64,000 nt of DNA, from the NCBI GenBank assembly GCA_963575745.1, contig CAUYUJ010000669.1, forward strand, positions 1,411,501 to 1,475,500, given 5' to 3'. The stretch is from Prorocentrum cordatum (taxonomy: Eukaryota > Sar > Dinophyceae > Prorocentrales > Prorocentraceae). Below, piece by piece: positions 40,201 through 49,400 of the stretch. The first letter of the stretch is position 1. Every line of letters begins with the position of its first letter. The notes below the pieces were generated by a model. The model searched no databases and was not told where the DNA came from. It was given only the letters and a program-made list of their open reading frames with translations. A program made the position numbers and the translations under genes.

Positions 40201-40679
40201 CGTACAGAAAACAGGTGTGTCAGTGTGAGCCCTTCAAAGGCCACATGCGCAGGTGTCCGATGGACCGCCCCTCCAGGAGCCCTCACCATGGAGAAACCCC
40301 GTGGAATTGGTCTCATGGAGACGACGCGGGTAACGTCCATGATCCGAACAAAGAGGTTCCTGGAGGAGGAAAGCGCATCACAGAGGCCGATCGCGTCCCT
40401 ATGACCGAAGAAGTGGCCAACACCGTCAAGGAAAATTGGGCAAAGCTTCCCAATGACCACCGCCTCAAGGAATGGAACCGCCGATTCCATAAGGAAGCGG
40501 GGTCACCCGCAGAATCCAGTAAGGAAGCGGGGTCACCCGCAGAATCCAGTAAGGAAGCGGGGTCACCCGCAGAATCCCAGCAAGGAAGCGGGGTCACCCG
40601 CAGAAGCAGCACCAGCCGCTGGATCTGCGGACGAGTGGATAGACGTTGCCTCTGCTGCCGGGTCCGCCGCCGGCACTGA
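37068..40679 (+). CDS. ORF1: gag-like protein with membrane segments and CCHC knuckle
   Basis: 1,203 codons from the ATG at 37068, which lies inside the 5' LTR; the frame reads through the primer-binding site. It has a hydrophobic segment at about residues 49-66 (YTLVWLALALIPVIHG) and a second at 173-191 (KITIFGILWVIMGCAVGYM). A helical capsid-like region at 215-400 begins FREYVREVHAWLNV. A strongly basic stretch lies near 532-560, and a C-x2-C-x4-H-x4-C zinc knuckle has C627, C630, H635 and C640. Acidic Ser/Asp/Glu-rich linkers follow, then a WY-rich segment and CQCEPFKGHMRRC. Gag packages element RNA in virus-like particles; membrane segments are unusual there. The last 30 codons follow an extra C at 40576-40578, are out of the ancestral frame and end at a chance stop. 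A start after the LTR is also possible. Confidence 0.8.
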   Translation: MPILLFTPDPMLRLALLLMRYEPKPGIWERLRRTTYLSLPACFRLGSGAGYTLVWLALALIPVIHGTTWWTTTTVEYHVAPALRGAEPVRDRASGATRELETLSPTSLRYFTPDFHQMPIGNSIENVVTLRGYPQRGHLHPVPVRRLTATTPEPDKPQPKPITEAEMHMHWIKITIFGILWVIMGCAVGYMRQGMDDTRTTGPSWDPAGTTPFREYVREVHAWLNVTSGNMTPPQQAAALQRGLQGLARRIAMQVPSQIINYGVTVNGQPTDAVTYILYLLSTKFENLEDERQLNSGTALIDFRVERGERIDSVLARFEMARDEANSVGFVIPNFQILTLILFRALGVGASRAQHLLEPFNHQMPRTQADYDRLLTRMRNYGHVAERSPGNIAGIFTGHHSHAGVYATTAGSPAGPGEPNPWADPADMPNEATALLGQTGQASAEAAEANAWSNYSPGAAYTASPPSGTTLWGQAESSAQWSQPPSPFESGTDTDTSSDDEHNGIVSAGNDYPADDTHLSEQQRAEAAFMAYRKSKRRWRRFMKKPVRKVRRAVRRHFKQFGKGRGKGGRRRRMHGRGITAFLTSLTDMAFEEVLIGGKGRGHRRTSGKGKGRRGNPRDASGNTMKCHTCGSTEHLRDQCPKGKGKGSVHLAQNSFMDDIDYIDYEFYVNPEAAPAAGSSTYYVMARYAEATVALEDYAVTLFDEFHGWDEVDEIAYNAWFGLPAGPPAGDEVSEAETVPATEEELTAALAPQVIGMPLLPNPSWAGSEMGDADDEMRGHPADSDSEESEEDYNDMLQEQVSEAIRLLSAPAQQQMTMNELLSHPGVARLRPYLDSNMSASQMLKALQALAGSPAEEMLDTTAGPPAWSMDVFMQGCDQMNINDLSMEQLNDIGYFRSPYQNVFMAQDSSEDSDEMRYAKRDRRPSPPRDSEQDDQRPVTHGSASAGPARGRSRSAPRRPTHDESGYPYSTEHSVGVSAQQVPDWYIKWYPGYSMETLRHWYSKEYCTKRDETGAIIRTKGGKTKTPEAWDKRAKKQEIITDRKTYRKQVCQCEPFKGHMRRCPMDRPSRSPHHGETPWNWSHGDDAGNVHDPNKEVPGGGKRITEADRVPMTEEVANTVKENWAKLPNDHRLKEWNRRFHKEAGSPAESSKEAGSPAESSKEAGSPAESQQGSGVTRRSSTSRWICGRVDRRCLCCRVRRRH
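37202..37213 (+). promoter_or_regulatory. primer-binding site, initiator-tRNA type
   Basis: TGGTAGCGGAGC directly follows the 5' LTR. Initiator methionine tRNAs end in ...GCUACCA or similar, and copia-order elements commonly prime with them (Ty1 uses TGGTAGCGCC). The host tRNA is not in this window, so the pairing beyond TGGTAGC is inferred. Confidence 0.7.
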
Positions 40680-43600
40680 CCGCACCGAGCTAAATGAAGA
40701 GTGGGCGGCGGAAGACGGTTCAGAGAATCCATTCCCTGACGGAAGCGCCTGCTGGTACTGCAGTTCTTCGGCGCAGAAGTGGCTCATCACGAGGGTACTA
40801 TACCGCCATGAGAATGGCAAATACAAGCTGGCCATAAAGGGTGTTGCCGACATCGACCAGATGAGGCAGGTTACCCATGATCATGGCCAGCCAGAAGGCC
40901 CTCCGAGAGACCCTCCTGGTCCACGACCAGGCAAGAGCAGCAGACCACCTCCAAGACCTAGAGCCGACTCCTCGTCGTCACCGACTCCGGCGAAAAGGCC
41001 CTCGTCCAAGAGCCCCGAAGACACGCAGGGGCGGGCGAAGGTCAGGGCGGTCGCCAAGACGGACGACCCTGAGCCGGCAGATCCTCCTGGTCCATCGGTG
41101 ACAGAGAGGAAGAAGGTCTTTGCTGGACCATCGACCCCGATGCCTCCAGCGACCCAAGGCGATGTCAAGGATGAAGTTCGTGACAAGCCTAAAGCAGCTT
41201 TCCGAGGTGACTGGACTCCAACGCTGCATCAGCCACGCCTTACACCACAACCCGGCTCGGCACGAATGAAAGCGCAGCCGAAGCCCGAAGCCGGGATGAA
41301 GTCGGTGCGGGCAGAAGAGGCCGCCAAGGCCAAGGAGGACAAAGGTTCTGCGGGGCCACCCGCTAAAGCGGCGCCAGCCGCAACAGCGGGGACACCCGCA
41401 GAAAGTACTCTCTCAAGAGAAGAGCGTTTCAGAGTCCTCAAAGAGTTTGGCGACCAACAAAAGTTAACCGATGATGCAGCTACTGACAAAGGTCACCCGA
41501 ACCCTGGCGCGGAGTCATCCACAGGAGCTGCCTCGTCAGCCGCAGGCTCTGGCGGGCCACCCGCTAAAGCGGCGCCAGCCGCATTAGCGGGGCCACCCGC
41601 TAAAGCGGCGCCAGCTGCATTAGCTGGGCCAGCCGTTAAAGCGCCACCGGCGGCATTACCAACACTGTCCGCTCTGAGGACCATTCCCTTGGAATGTCTG
41701 TTGTATTGGCAGGGCATTGACGACAAGGGGCCGAGGCAGCCAATCAACCCACGAGTCACTCCAGACGACACGGACCGATATGAAGTCATCAACTGTCCGG
41801 TTCGTCGGAATTTCAAGTGCCAGAATGACTGGGAGCGCGAACAACAGAAAGTGGGAAACATGCTGCGAGACAGGCCGCCACTACGTGTTGCGCAGCATAG
41901 AGAATCGCTCCTGAAGGTCATGCAACAGAATGGCGCTGATCCGACCCTGCCGAGTAAGGAGCAGATGACCAAGATATCGATCTGGTTTTCGACGGCTCTG
42001 CGCCACAGTCCATATTATAAGGACAAACACAATCGATACTTCGAGAAGGTCAGCACTTTCGATCCGTACGACGGCTGGGTTGTCATCGACGATCTGCTGA
42101 CAAACTGGAAGGAAAATGATCAGTATAAACACTATCGTGACATGCACGAAGTGCTGATCAAGGGCAGGCCCCACACGTCATTCGTGTACTGGGTGCTGCT
42201 AAACTGCTGTGAGATAATTGATCATCACGGCATGCAGAAGGGCAGGCTCCAGATGAAGTGCGTTGATGATAGCCTGCTGCTGCCGCAAAGGTTTCGACCA
42301 ACGAACCGCAGGCCACAGTACTTCATCAGAGCTACGAATGGCCACAGCAGTCCAGGCGTCCACTGTCCCGAGTCGTTGTTCAGGCCGATCACAACATGGG
42401 CGAAAGAACCGGACGACCCGGTATATTTCATCCACGGGACAAAGTGGGAGTATGTCAAGAGCATTCTGGACAATGGCCTTTCGTGCCTCGCACAGGACAA
42501 CCCGAAGAGGAAGGGGGGGCGCCAATTTGTGCATGGCTGCCCCTACCTCCCGGGCGACAAGAGGATACAATCGGGTATCCGTCCTGACTCGGAGGTGCTC
42601 ATATTCTGCAGCATCAACAAAATACTGTCCAGTGGCTTCTCTCTATGGAGATCAGCAAATGACATAGTCATGACAAGGGGCCACGATGGACGTATACCGC
42701 CCGATCATATCATGCAGATCGTGAGCATTGCGAAGTATCGGGTCGGCGAAGCCTGGAGCAATCCGCTGTTTTATGACAAGACGCGGAAGCGGGGCCAACC
42801 CGCAGACAGGATTCGCACTGACGACTACCTGCCACTCAAAATGTGTGACAGAACTCTGGCTGTAATGGAAGATCACGCCATGTACCTCAAGGGTTGGATG
42901 AAGACGGAAGGTCGTCCATTCAATTTGGTCATGACCGAGCAAGATGTTGCTCCACGACCGTTCGAAACACAGGCAGTCCTCATGATGAATGCCCAGGAGG
43001 ACGAGGCTATGCCTGCAGCGGGGCCACCCGCAGGTGCGGGGACACCCGCAGTAGACACTTCAGACGGTTCATGGCAGCAAGTAGTCACACCGGTGGCGAC
43101 GGTAGCATCTCCTTGGAGGCCGGACCAGCAGTCCTGGGTCCAAGCTCTCAACAGCCATTTGACATCAGCTGACGTCTCTGGACTGACCGATCAGCTATAC
43201 CGAGCTGACCCGTGGGCGGTGCACGCAGGTATCCAAGATGCACAGCAGAGGAACCTGCGCCCTCCTGCGGGGCCACCCGGCATCCTAGGGACACAACCAC
43301 AACGCCCTCCGCAGCAAGCTGGAGGCGCGAGGTTTGTCCCCATGAGCGGATCAGATGGTGGCTCGCCGTATCGGACTCCGCCGTCCGAAACGAGCGAAAA
43401 CAGCTTGTGGCAACGACTCCAGGCGATTCGCGGGAATCCGACGCTCGCAGCGGCACTCCAGGCGACCACTCCCTTCGGCACTCCGAGGGGTAGTGAAGGA
43501 GGGGTGGCTGCGGGGTCACCCGCCGAGCGAACGCCTGCGGAGTCGTCCGCACGTGCGGGGCCACCCGCTGATGGTCAGCAGGGCTCAGACTACGAACGTC

Positions 43601-46293
43601 GGGCGGCCACCTTGAGAGCACAGGCTACCTTCTTGCAGCAACAAGCTGATAGAGTGCCCAGCCTGTTGCGGAACCGCAACATAGATGTTACGAATCATGG
43701 CAACTTTCGGCCTCTCTGGAGCTGGACCTCCGATGATGCTCCGAATGCAGATCCCACGAATCCACATCGACAGGTGTTTATTCCAGGGATAGCATCACAC
43801 CCAATATATGGATGGGACAATCATGGACCAGCAGAGGCACCGGCCATGGATGCGCCGATGTACCCGGAGTACTACGCGCAGATGAATAACACTCCTATGA
43901 TTGCGGGGCCACCTGCGAACGAGTACACTCGGAATCTGGCCAATGAGATGTACCGTTTGCAGTTTACACGAGCAGTCGACACGCAGTCTTTGCCGCACTA
44001 CGCCTATATGCCCACGCCGACGGACCCCGAGACCATAGTTCAGCCAGCTGGTCTCGCGGTGCCAGCCGCTCTGGGCAGAATGCCAGACTACATTCGCGAC
44101 GTGCACAACACGCAGCAAGCGATACTGGCATCTAGGCAGCAGGTTCGGGACAACGCCAGGCTGCGCCAGCAGCGCGCGATCCAGAGAAGGACCGAGCGTG
44201 AGAACCAAGCGGGGACACCCGCAGGTGCGGGGCCACCCGCTGAACAGATAGACAGACTGCCACCACCGACGCCATATCGGGAGGGCGAAACTACTTTCGA
44301 GCGTCAGGCTCGGACTCGCCCCGACGTGCCCACGCCAGTCATTTCAGATTACAATTTCACACAGTGCCCGATCTGTATGGACCCCTACGAGATGGGCACC
44401 ACGGTGTGGAGACTGGCATGTGGACATTTCTTCCACGATATATGCTGGGATCGTGTTGCACAGCAGCACGTCCGCAATCAGCGGCCAGGTACGCCAAACG
44501 AGGCACCTTGCGCTGTATGTCGTGGGCCGGGCATAATCACAGCACACTTTCCGTATGCTGGACAGCGCGACGCTGAGTCGGAACAGGCGCGCCAGCAGGA
44601 AAGGTATGTGGTGGATGCTCGGGAACTGCGCCGGCTGCGGGAAGCAGTGGAGGCACTAGAGGCTCGTGCCGCCTCGGCGGAGCCATCCGCACGTGCCCCA
44701 GCTGCACAAACACACCCATGGCCAGCGCCAGAGCAAGGCATCCAGATGCCAATCCTGCCTACGCTTCGAGCACAGGGGCCCCCAGCAGCGGGGCCACCCG
44801 CCGAAGTGGCTCCCGCCGCCAAAGCGGGGTCACCCGCAACGGGGCCTCCGAATCCAGGATTCCTGAGAGCAATGGAGGCCAATATCAGGCGGAGCGGCAG
44901 GAGCGGAGGTGTATCCAGAACCTCACGTGTAGAGAGCCCGTTGAGTGCTAGGAGCCGGGCCAGTGCGGAAAGCGCTGAAGCAGCCCAATTCCACAATACC
45001 TTCATGATCAACACGGAAGGGCTGACTTACACACGTGACATCACGGATACGCTTCCGCCAGGAGGTGAGTGGACCTCCACACTCTCCGCGAATTACTGGG
45101 TCCTTGAACAGGAACCAATCACCGTGGAGGAGCGCCGCCAATATGAGCAAATATGGTGCACCGAGCTAACAATGAGCCAGTGGGTGCTGGAACAACGCCT
45201 ACTGAAAGGCACGCTCGGTTCACAGATTACGTACCATAGCGATGACCACGGTACGATGGCTCTGGCGGCGCGGACAGGGACATTCTTCCCCGACGAAGAC
45301 GGAATGCCCTGCATATCGTTCATGCTAGACATTGGCTCCAACGTGAACATCATCGGAGCTAATACAGCACGAACCTTTCAGGAGGTTATGGCCAGGTACA
45401 ATCACAGACCGGCCATATGCACACTGAGCAAAACCCTCTACATCAATGGTGTAGGTGAGGGTGCTGCGATCTGTCGGAAAATGGGCAACTTCAAGATCGG
45501 GGTGCAATACGCCAATGAGGCAAGCCCCCGCATCGAGGAGTATGCTTCCAACATCGCAGAGGGCTCAGGTGCAAACCTCCCGGCCATCTGGGGCCTGAGT
45601 GCCATGGAAGCACGTGACACAATTATCGTGCTAGAGCCAGGCTTCCAGAAGGTTATCTTTCCCAGCGGAGAGTATACTCTTAAGCTGGGGAAGGGCGCCA
45701 AGGTCCTGAGGGCAAAGAAGACCCCCTCAGGACACCTAGCCATTCCCTGCGGATTGTATGACGGGGCTAAAAGCCAGACGGTCACCAACACCTTCACAAT
45801 CCGCAGTAGTCATGACGGCTACACCGAGACGGAGAACGACGAGGACTCCGTCAATGCGGGGCCACCCGCCGGCGTAGGTGCGGGGTCACCCGCTGGGGTA
45901 ACAGCGGGGCAACCCGCGACGGGACAGTCTATGACCGTTACGACTGATACGTTCATTGTCGAGCCGTATCTCGACAAGCAGCTCCTGAAGGACACGACCC
46001 GTGCGATCGTAGACAGGACGCTCGACAGCTGGTGGAAAGGCCAACAGTGTCCTGAAGGGACCTGGCCACACATGAAGGATGCCCTGAAGTCTAAGATTTT
46101 CTGGGCAGTCCAGGAGGCGGTGAATAATTGGTCGCCTGAGAACCAAGCGGGGCCACCCGCGACACCGCCACCACCACCAAGCTGCACGGGCGGAGGTTCG
46201 ACGGACCTTGCGGGGTCAACCCGCGTGGAGATCGTGAGCGCAGCCGCACCAGTGACGCCTGCGGAGTCATCCGCTAACAGCATGCCCCTCTGA
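40453..46293 (+). CDS. ORF2: Tpt1-like domain, RING-H2 finger and retropepsin-like protease
   Basis: 1,946 codons; the meaningful part starts near 40579, and the first ~42 codons are the ORF1 repeats in the wrong frame. Residues about 500-770 match Tpt1/KptA RNA 2'-phosphotransferase (R517-H518 in ALRHS, IRATNGHS with R626, HGT at 661-663, GIR with R710, then SEVLIF, LWRSANDIVMTRG and IPPDHI). That enzyme family moves internal RNA 2'-phosphates to NAD+. Residues 1305-1356 form a C-x2-C...C-x-H-x2-H-x2-C...C-x2-C RING-H2, typical of ubiquitin ligases. A protease follows, with FMLDIGSNVNII (D1626; DIG where DTG or DSG is usual). Ala/Gly/Pro linkers between domains hold most of the hairpin repeats. 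The frame ends at TGA, and the same frame reopens at once into ORF3. Confidence 0.85.
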   Translation: MTTASRNGTADSIRKRGHPQNPVRKRGHPQNPVRKRGHPQNPSKEAGSPAEAAPAAGSADEWIDVASAAGSAAGTDRTELNEEWAAEDGSENPFPDGSACWYCSSSAQKWLITRVLYRHENGKYKLAIKGVADIDQMRQVTHDHGQPEGPPRDPPGPRPGKSSRPPPRPRADSSSSPTPAKRPSSKSPEDTQGRAKVRAVAKTDDPEPADPPGPSVTERKKVFAGPSTPMPPATQGDVKDEVRDKPKAAFRGDWTPTLHQPRLTPQPGSARMKAQPKPEAGMKSVRAEEAAKAKEDKGSAGPPAKAAPAATAGTPAESTLSREERFRVLKEFGDQQKLTDDAATDKGHPNPGAESSTGAASSAAGSGGPPAKAAPAALAGPPAKAAPAALAGPAVKAPPAALPTLSALRTIPLECLLYWQGIDDKGPRQPINPRVTPDDTDRYEVINCPVRRNFKCQNDWEREQQKVGNMLRDRPPLRVAQHRESLLKVMQQNGADPTLPSKEQMTKISIWFSTALRHSPYYKDKHNRYFEKVSTFDPYDGWVVIDDLLTNWKENDQYKHYRDMHEVLIKGRPHTSFVYWVLLNCCEIIDHHGMQKGRLQMKCVDDSLLLPQRFRPTNRRPQYFIRATNGHSSPGVHCPESLFRPITTWAKEPDDPVYFIHGTKWEYVKSILDNGLSCLAQDNPKRKGGRQFVHGCPYLPGDKRIQSGIRPDSEVLIFCSINKILSSGFSLWRSANDIVMTRGHDGRIPPDHIMQIVSIAKYRVGEAWSNPLFYDKTRKRGQPADRIRTDDYLPLKMCDRTLAVMEDHAMYLKGWMKTEGRPFNLVMTEQDVAPRPFETQAVLMMNAQEDEAMPAAGPPAGAGTPAVDTSDGSWQQVVTPVATVASPWRPDQQSWVQALNSHLTSADVSGLTDQLYRADPWAVHAGIQDAQQRNLRPPAGPPGILGTQPQRPPQQAGGARFVPMSGSDGGSPYRTPPSETSENSLWQRLQAIRGNPTLAAALQATTPFGTPRGSEGGVAAGSPAERTPAESSARAGPPADGQQGSDYERRAATLRAQATFLQQQADRVPSLLRNRNIDVTNHGNFRPLWSWTSDDAPNADPTNPHRQVFIPGIASHPIYGWDNHGPAEAPAMDAPMYPEYYAQMNNTPMIAGPPANEYTRNLANEMYRLQFTRAVDTQSLPHYAYMPTPTDPETIVQPAGLAVPAALGRMPDYIRDVHNTQQAILASRQQVRDNARLRQQRAIQRRTERENQAGTPAGAGPPAEQIDRLPPPTPYREGETTFERQARTRPDVPTPVISDYNFTQCPICMDPYEMGTTVWRLACGHFFHDICWDRVAQQHVRNQRPGTPNEAPCAVCRGPGIITAHFPYAGQRDAESEQARQQERYVVDARELRRLREAVEALEARAASAEPSARAPAAQTHPWPAPEQGIQMPILPTLRAQGPPAAGPPAEVAPAAKAGSPATGPPNPGFLRAMEANIRRSGRSGGVSRTSRVESPLSARSRASAESAEAAQFHNTFMINTEGLTYTRDITDTLPPGGEWTSTLSANYWVLEQEPITVEERRQYEQIWCTELTMSQWVLEQRLLKGTLGSQITYHSDDHGTMALAARTGTFFPDEDGMPCISFMLDIGSNVNIIGANTARTFQEVMARYNHRPAICTLSKTLYINGVGEGAAICRKMGNFKIGVQYANEASPRIEEYASNIAEGSGANLPAIWGLSAMEARDTIIVLEPGFQKVIFPSGEYTLKLGKGAKVLRAKKTPSGHLAIPCGLYDGAKSQTVTNTFTIRSSHDGYTETENDEDSVNAGPPAGVGAGSPAGVTAGQPATGQSMTVTTDTFIVEPYLDKQLLKDTTRAIVDRTLDSWWKGQQCPEGTWPHMKDALKSKIFWAVQEAVNNWSPENQAGPPATPPPPPSCTGGGSTDLAGSTRVEIVSAAAPVTPAESSANSMPL
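40576..40578 (+). other. frame-changing extra C between ORF1 and ORF2
   Basis: Three 30-bp repeats each encode KEAGSPAES. Two read AGAATCCAGTAAGG; the third reads AGAATCCCAGCAAGG, with one extra C. After it the sensible reading (SKEAGSPAEAAPAAGSADEW) lies in the ORF2 frame. This is either a one-base insertion or assembly error, or a site needing ribosomal frameshifting. No classic slippery heptamer is visible, so mutation or sequencing error is the simpler explanation. Confidence 0.8.
41950..42745 (+). other. Tpt1/KptA-like RNA 2'-phosphotransferase domain within ORF2
   Basis: All four residues of the family's Arg-His-Arg-Arg set are present in order and context: LRH at 41998-42006, IRATNGHS from 42325, SGIR ending at 42582. 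The HGT turn lies at 42433-42441 and the C-terminal IPPDH after a WRSAN-like strand. The spacing R-H to R is 108 residues, longer than in compact bacterial members because of an insertion after the winged-helix-like part (VVIDDLLTNW). I infer an active enzyme, but substrate and role in the element are unknown. Confidence 0.82.
46291..46293 (+). other. single in-frame TGA between ORF2 and ORF3
   Basis: The ORF2 stop is TGA followed by CGG. Reading on in the same frame, no other stop occurs until 52891, so ORF2 and ORF3 are separated by this codon alone. The 67 codons after it look coding (LLATYVGRAEAREEKYHSKC). A C after UGA favours leakiness in several eukaryotes. Programmed readthrough or a recent nonsense mutation are both possible. 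Confidence 0.85.
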
Positions 46294-46494
46294 CGGGGGC
46301 AGGCGGGCGCGCCGGCGGCGCTCGCTTGCGAAGAGAAGCCGAATACCGGCCTCCTCGCGACATACGTTGGCCGCGCTGAGGCCCGAGAAGAAAAATACCA
46401 TTCAAAATGCCTCGTCATCGAAGATATTCGTACAGCTTGCGCTGAACTCCGATCCCGTGGATATATATGCGACCGGATTACCCATAATGAGGTA

Positions 46495-49400
46495 ATGACT
46501 TCAACTGGAACACAGTATTTGGGAAATTTGTTGGCAGGAGACTACAATATGTTGTGGGTGGCCACACCCTCTGATTGGTACGTGCGTACTCCAGGAAAGA
46601 GGGCGGGACCACACTATCAACGTATACAAAATCTCCTGATCAAAGCGCGTGCTCTGAGGATGCAGATAGTTATCCTGGGGCCACCCGGGTATTTCTGGAA
46701 ACAGGGTCCGATCAAAGATGTTATTGAAGATTTGAAGCTAAGCGTTATACGAATCAGACTCTGTCACTTCGGCATTAAGTTTGACCGATCCAGTAAATAT
46801 CCCAGTGGTTCTTATATACAAGTTGCTACATCTTGTCCTCATATACCGGTTAACTTATGGAGATGTACTTGTGGATCACACAAGGACCATGATTTGGATT
46901 GGTATGGCCAAGATCAACAACATGCCGAGTTTCGGTATAAAACTTTGGCTATTATTATTGCACGCTTCCTTGATCAACTCGATAAAGCCAACATGATCAG
47001 GAATGAGCGGAGTGCGGTACACCTCAGTGTGTGTACACGCGTTGACAAAAAGGTCAGACACTACGTTCAATGTCCACAGAAGGGCCCTCAATGGGACCAT
47101 GTGGTTCGTAGGGTCACGACCGACCTGGACACGAACAAGATTGTTCAAGACATTAGGATCCAGGATCAGCCAACTGGGTACAATTATGTAGCTCCATTAC
47201 CTGATGGGGTTACAAACATCAGTACTCGGCTATACTGGGAGCCTCCGGCTCCAGTTCTTCATGGCAATGGTGAGTCGCGAAGGCCACGCCCAAAGCGTGT
47301 GACGATCGTCGATGACGATCGATCTCCTCCCCCTTCGATTGAGCGTTGCCAAACGCGACCCACCAACGACCTTCCTGAAATTCCGCCATTTCCTGATTTT
47401 ACAGCGGATTCCTCCGCAGCGGATCTCTCCGCGGAAACTGCGTTGCCCACTGATGCCAGGATAAAACAGAAAGAAAAGCAGAAAGCTGACAAAGAAGCCG
47501 GCATCAAACCGAAGAAAGTCCCGAAGAAAGTGGAAGACGGTAACGACGACTGTGGAGAGGACCTCAAAGGGCTTGACTGCTCCACATATTTCAACGACGT
47601 TCCTCTTGACGACTCGGACTCGGACAGCGAATCAGAGGACATCTTCATGATGTTACCGGCGGGGCAACCCGCTGACTCACATGCTGATGTCTTCTCGATA
47701 GTCCAGTCGTTATGCTACGGCAGAAATAATCAAGTGGACATGCTTGAATTATGTGGGGGCAAGGGTGGTATATCCATATTAGCCTTCAAGAGGGGACTCT
47801 CGTCAGGCGGGAACCTTGACAAGATATCTATGGTTGACCTTGGAAACTCGGAAGTACAAAGAGCAGTCCTCCACTACCTCAAGACTTGCTTTGTCAAGAT
47901 CACGATTCTGCAGCCAAGCTGCAGAACTACTGGACTCCCTTCCTACTTCAACGCACAGGTCAATCATGATACGTGGCTTAAACACCACAAAGAGGACCTG
48001 CCTCATATCACGTTCTGTGGAACAGTCGCTCTACTACAAGACGACTTAAGACGTTTCTTTCTCAGGGAACAACCAATGGGCACGTGGGTGGATGAGATCC
48101 AGCCATGGAAAGAACTGGCACAACGCAAGGTCACTTGCCAAACAATCATTGATCAGTGCACGACTGGTCTCAAAGATTCATTTGGACAATATATCCGCAA
48201 GCCAACACAGATAATGGCAAATAAAGAAGAGTTGTTGGCACCTTTCAAAGGCAAGCGTTGTCCAGGAAATCATGTGCACGCCAATGCTTGTAACAAAGAG
48301 TTAGCAAGGGCGGCACAGTATACCTACAGAATGCAGTCATTGATCGTTGATGCGGTGCAAATCGCCAAAGACCTGTTTGCTTATGGTCGCGATCCATTCG
48401 CGAACCGTGAACGCAGCTATGCGTTCGTAACAAACAGTGCTGGTTACGACTTGGACGACCCAACAATTCGGAGACACCCAAACGGAGAAATCTGTCGACC
48501 ACCACCTGGCGGTCTTGGGTGCCCTGGCTGTGTGGACAACAACTACAAGCAATCACCAAAGCACAGTAGGGATCCGAAGATGTGTCGGTGGTATGATGTT
48601 GAACCGTATTACTGGGACTGTCCAAGCTGTAAGAAGGAATATCAGAAGAGCAATCCTCACCACACCAAGATATCTGGCCAATGCAGATTTGCCGAAAAAT
48701 GGAAACTGCCAGATAACTTTGGCCAGCCGCGTCCGGCGGGACAAGCCGCTCCTGCGGCGCCAGCCGCGGAAGCGGCTCCAGCCGCAGAAGCGGCGCCAGC
48801 CGCAAAAGCGGCGCCGGCCGCGAGAGCGCGCATACGTGCGCCTAGGCCGCCACGGCCTGGTGAGGGCGATCCAACCGCAGGCGCCAGCAGCCATGACATC
48901 ACCAGAGCCGACGGGGCTAATGGTGGCAACAGTGGCGCTGGCAGCTCTGACGATCACCGTAGACTGCCACAAGTTGCAGCAAGGCGCGGACGCATGGAGG
49001 GAGGAGATCCTCCACCACCGCCGCAGCCTCAAGCAGAGCCGAGGCCAAGGCCAAGGCTCCCTGATTGGACTCGCTTCGACGTTCAGCTCAGCCTCCAAAA
49101 CCTGCGCAGCTTCGACCCAGCTGTAGTGCAGCGAGAACTCCGCAAACTCCACCTGAGATGGTTTCATGCCAAGGAGCCAAAAATGCGGATGATTCTAACC
49201 AAGGTTGGTCTGGGTGAAACCCGTTTGAGTCTGATCAAAGGCATTTGTGACTCGTGTAGAGAATGTCGAGCCTGGGATAAACCAGGCAACACGGTGATGC
49301 CTTCCGTGTCACTGCCAGGACGTTTCAACGAAGAAGTCGAATGTGATCTCTTCTTTTATAAACAGGAACATATTGTTTTTCACATCATCGACCGTTGTAT

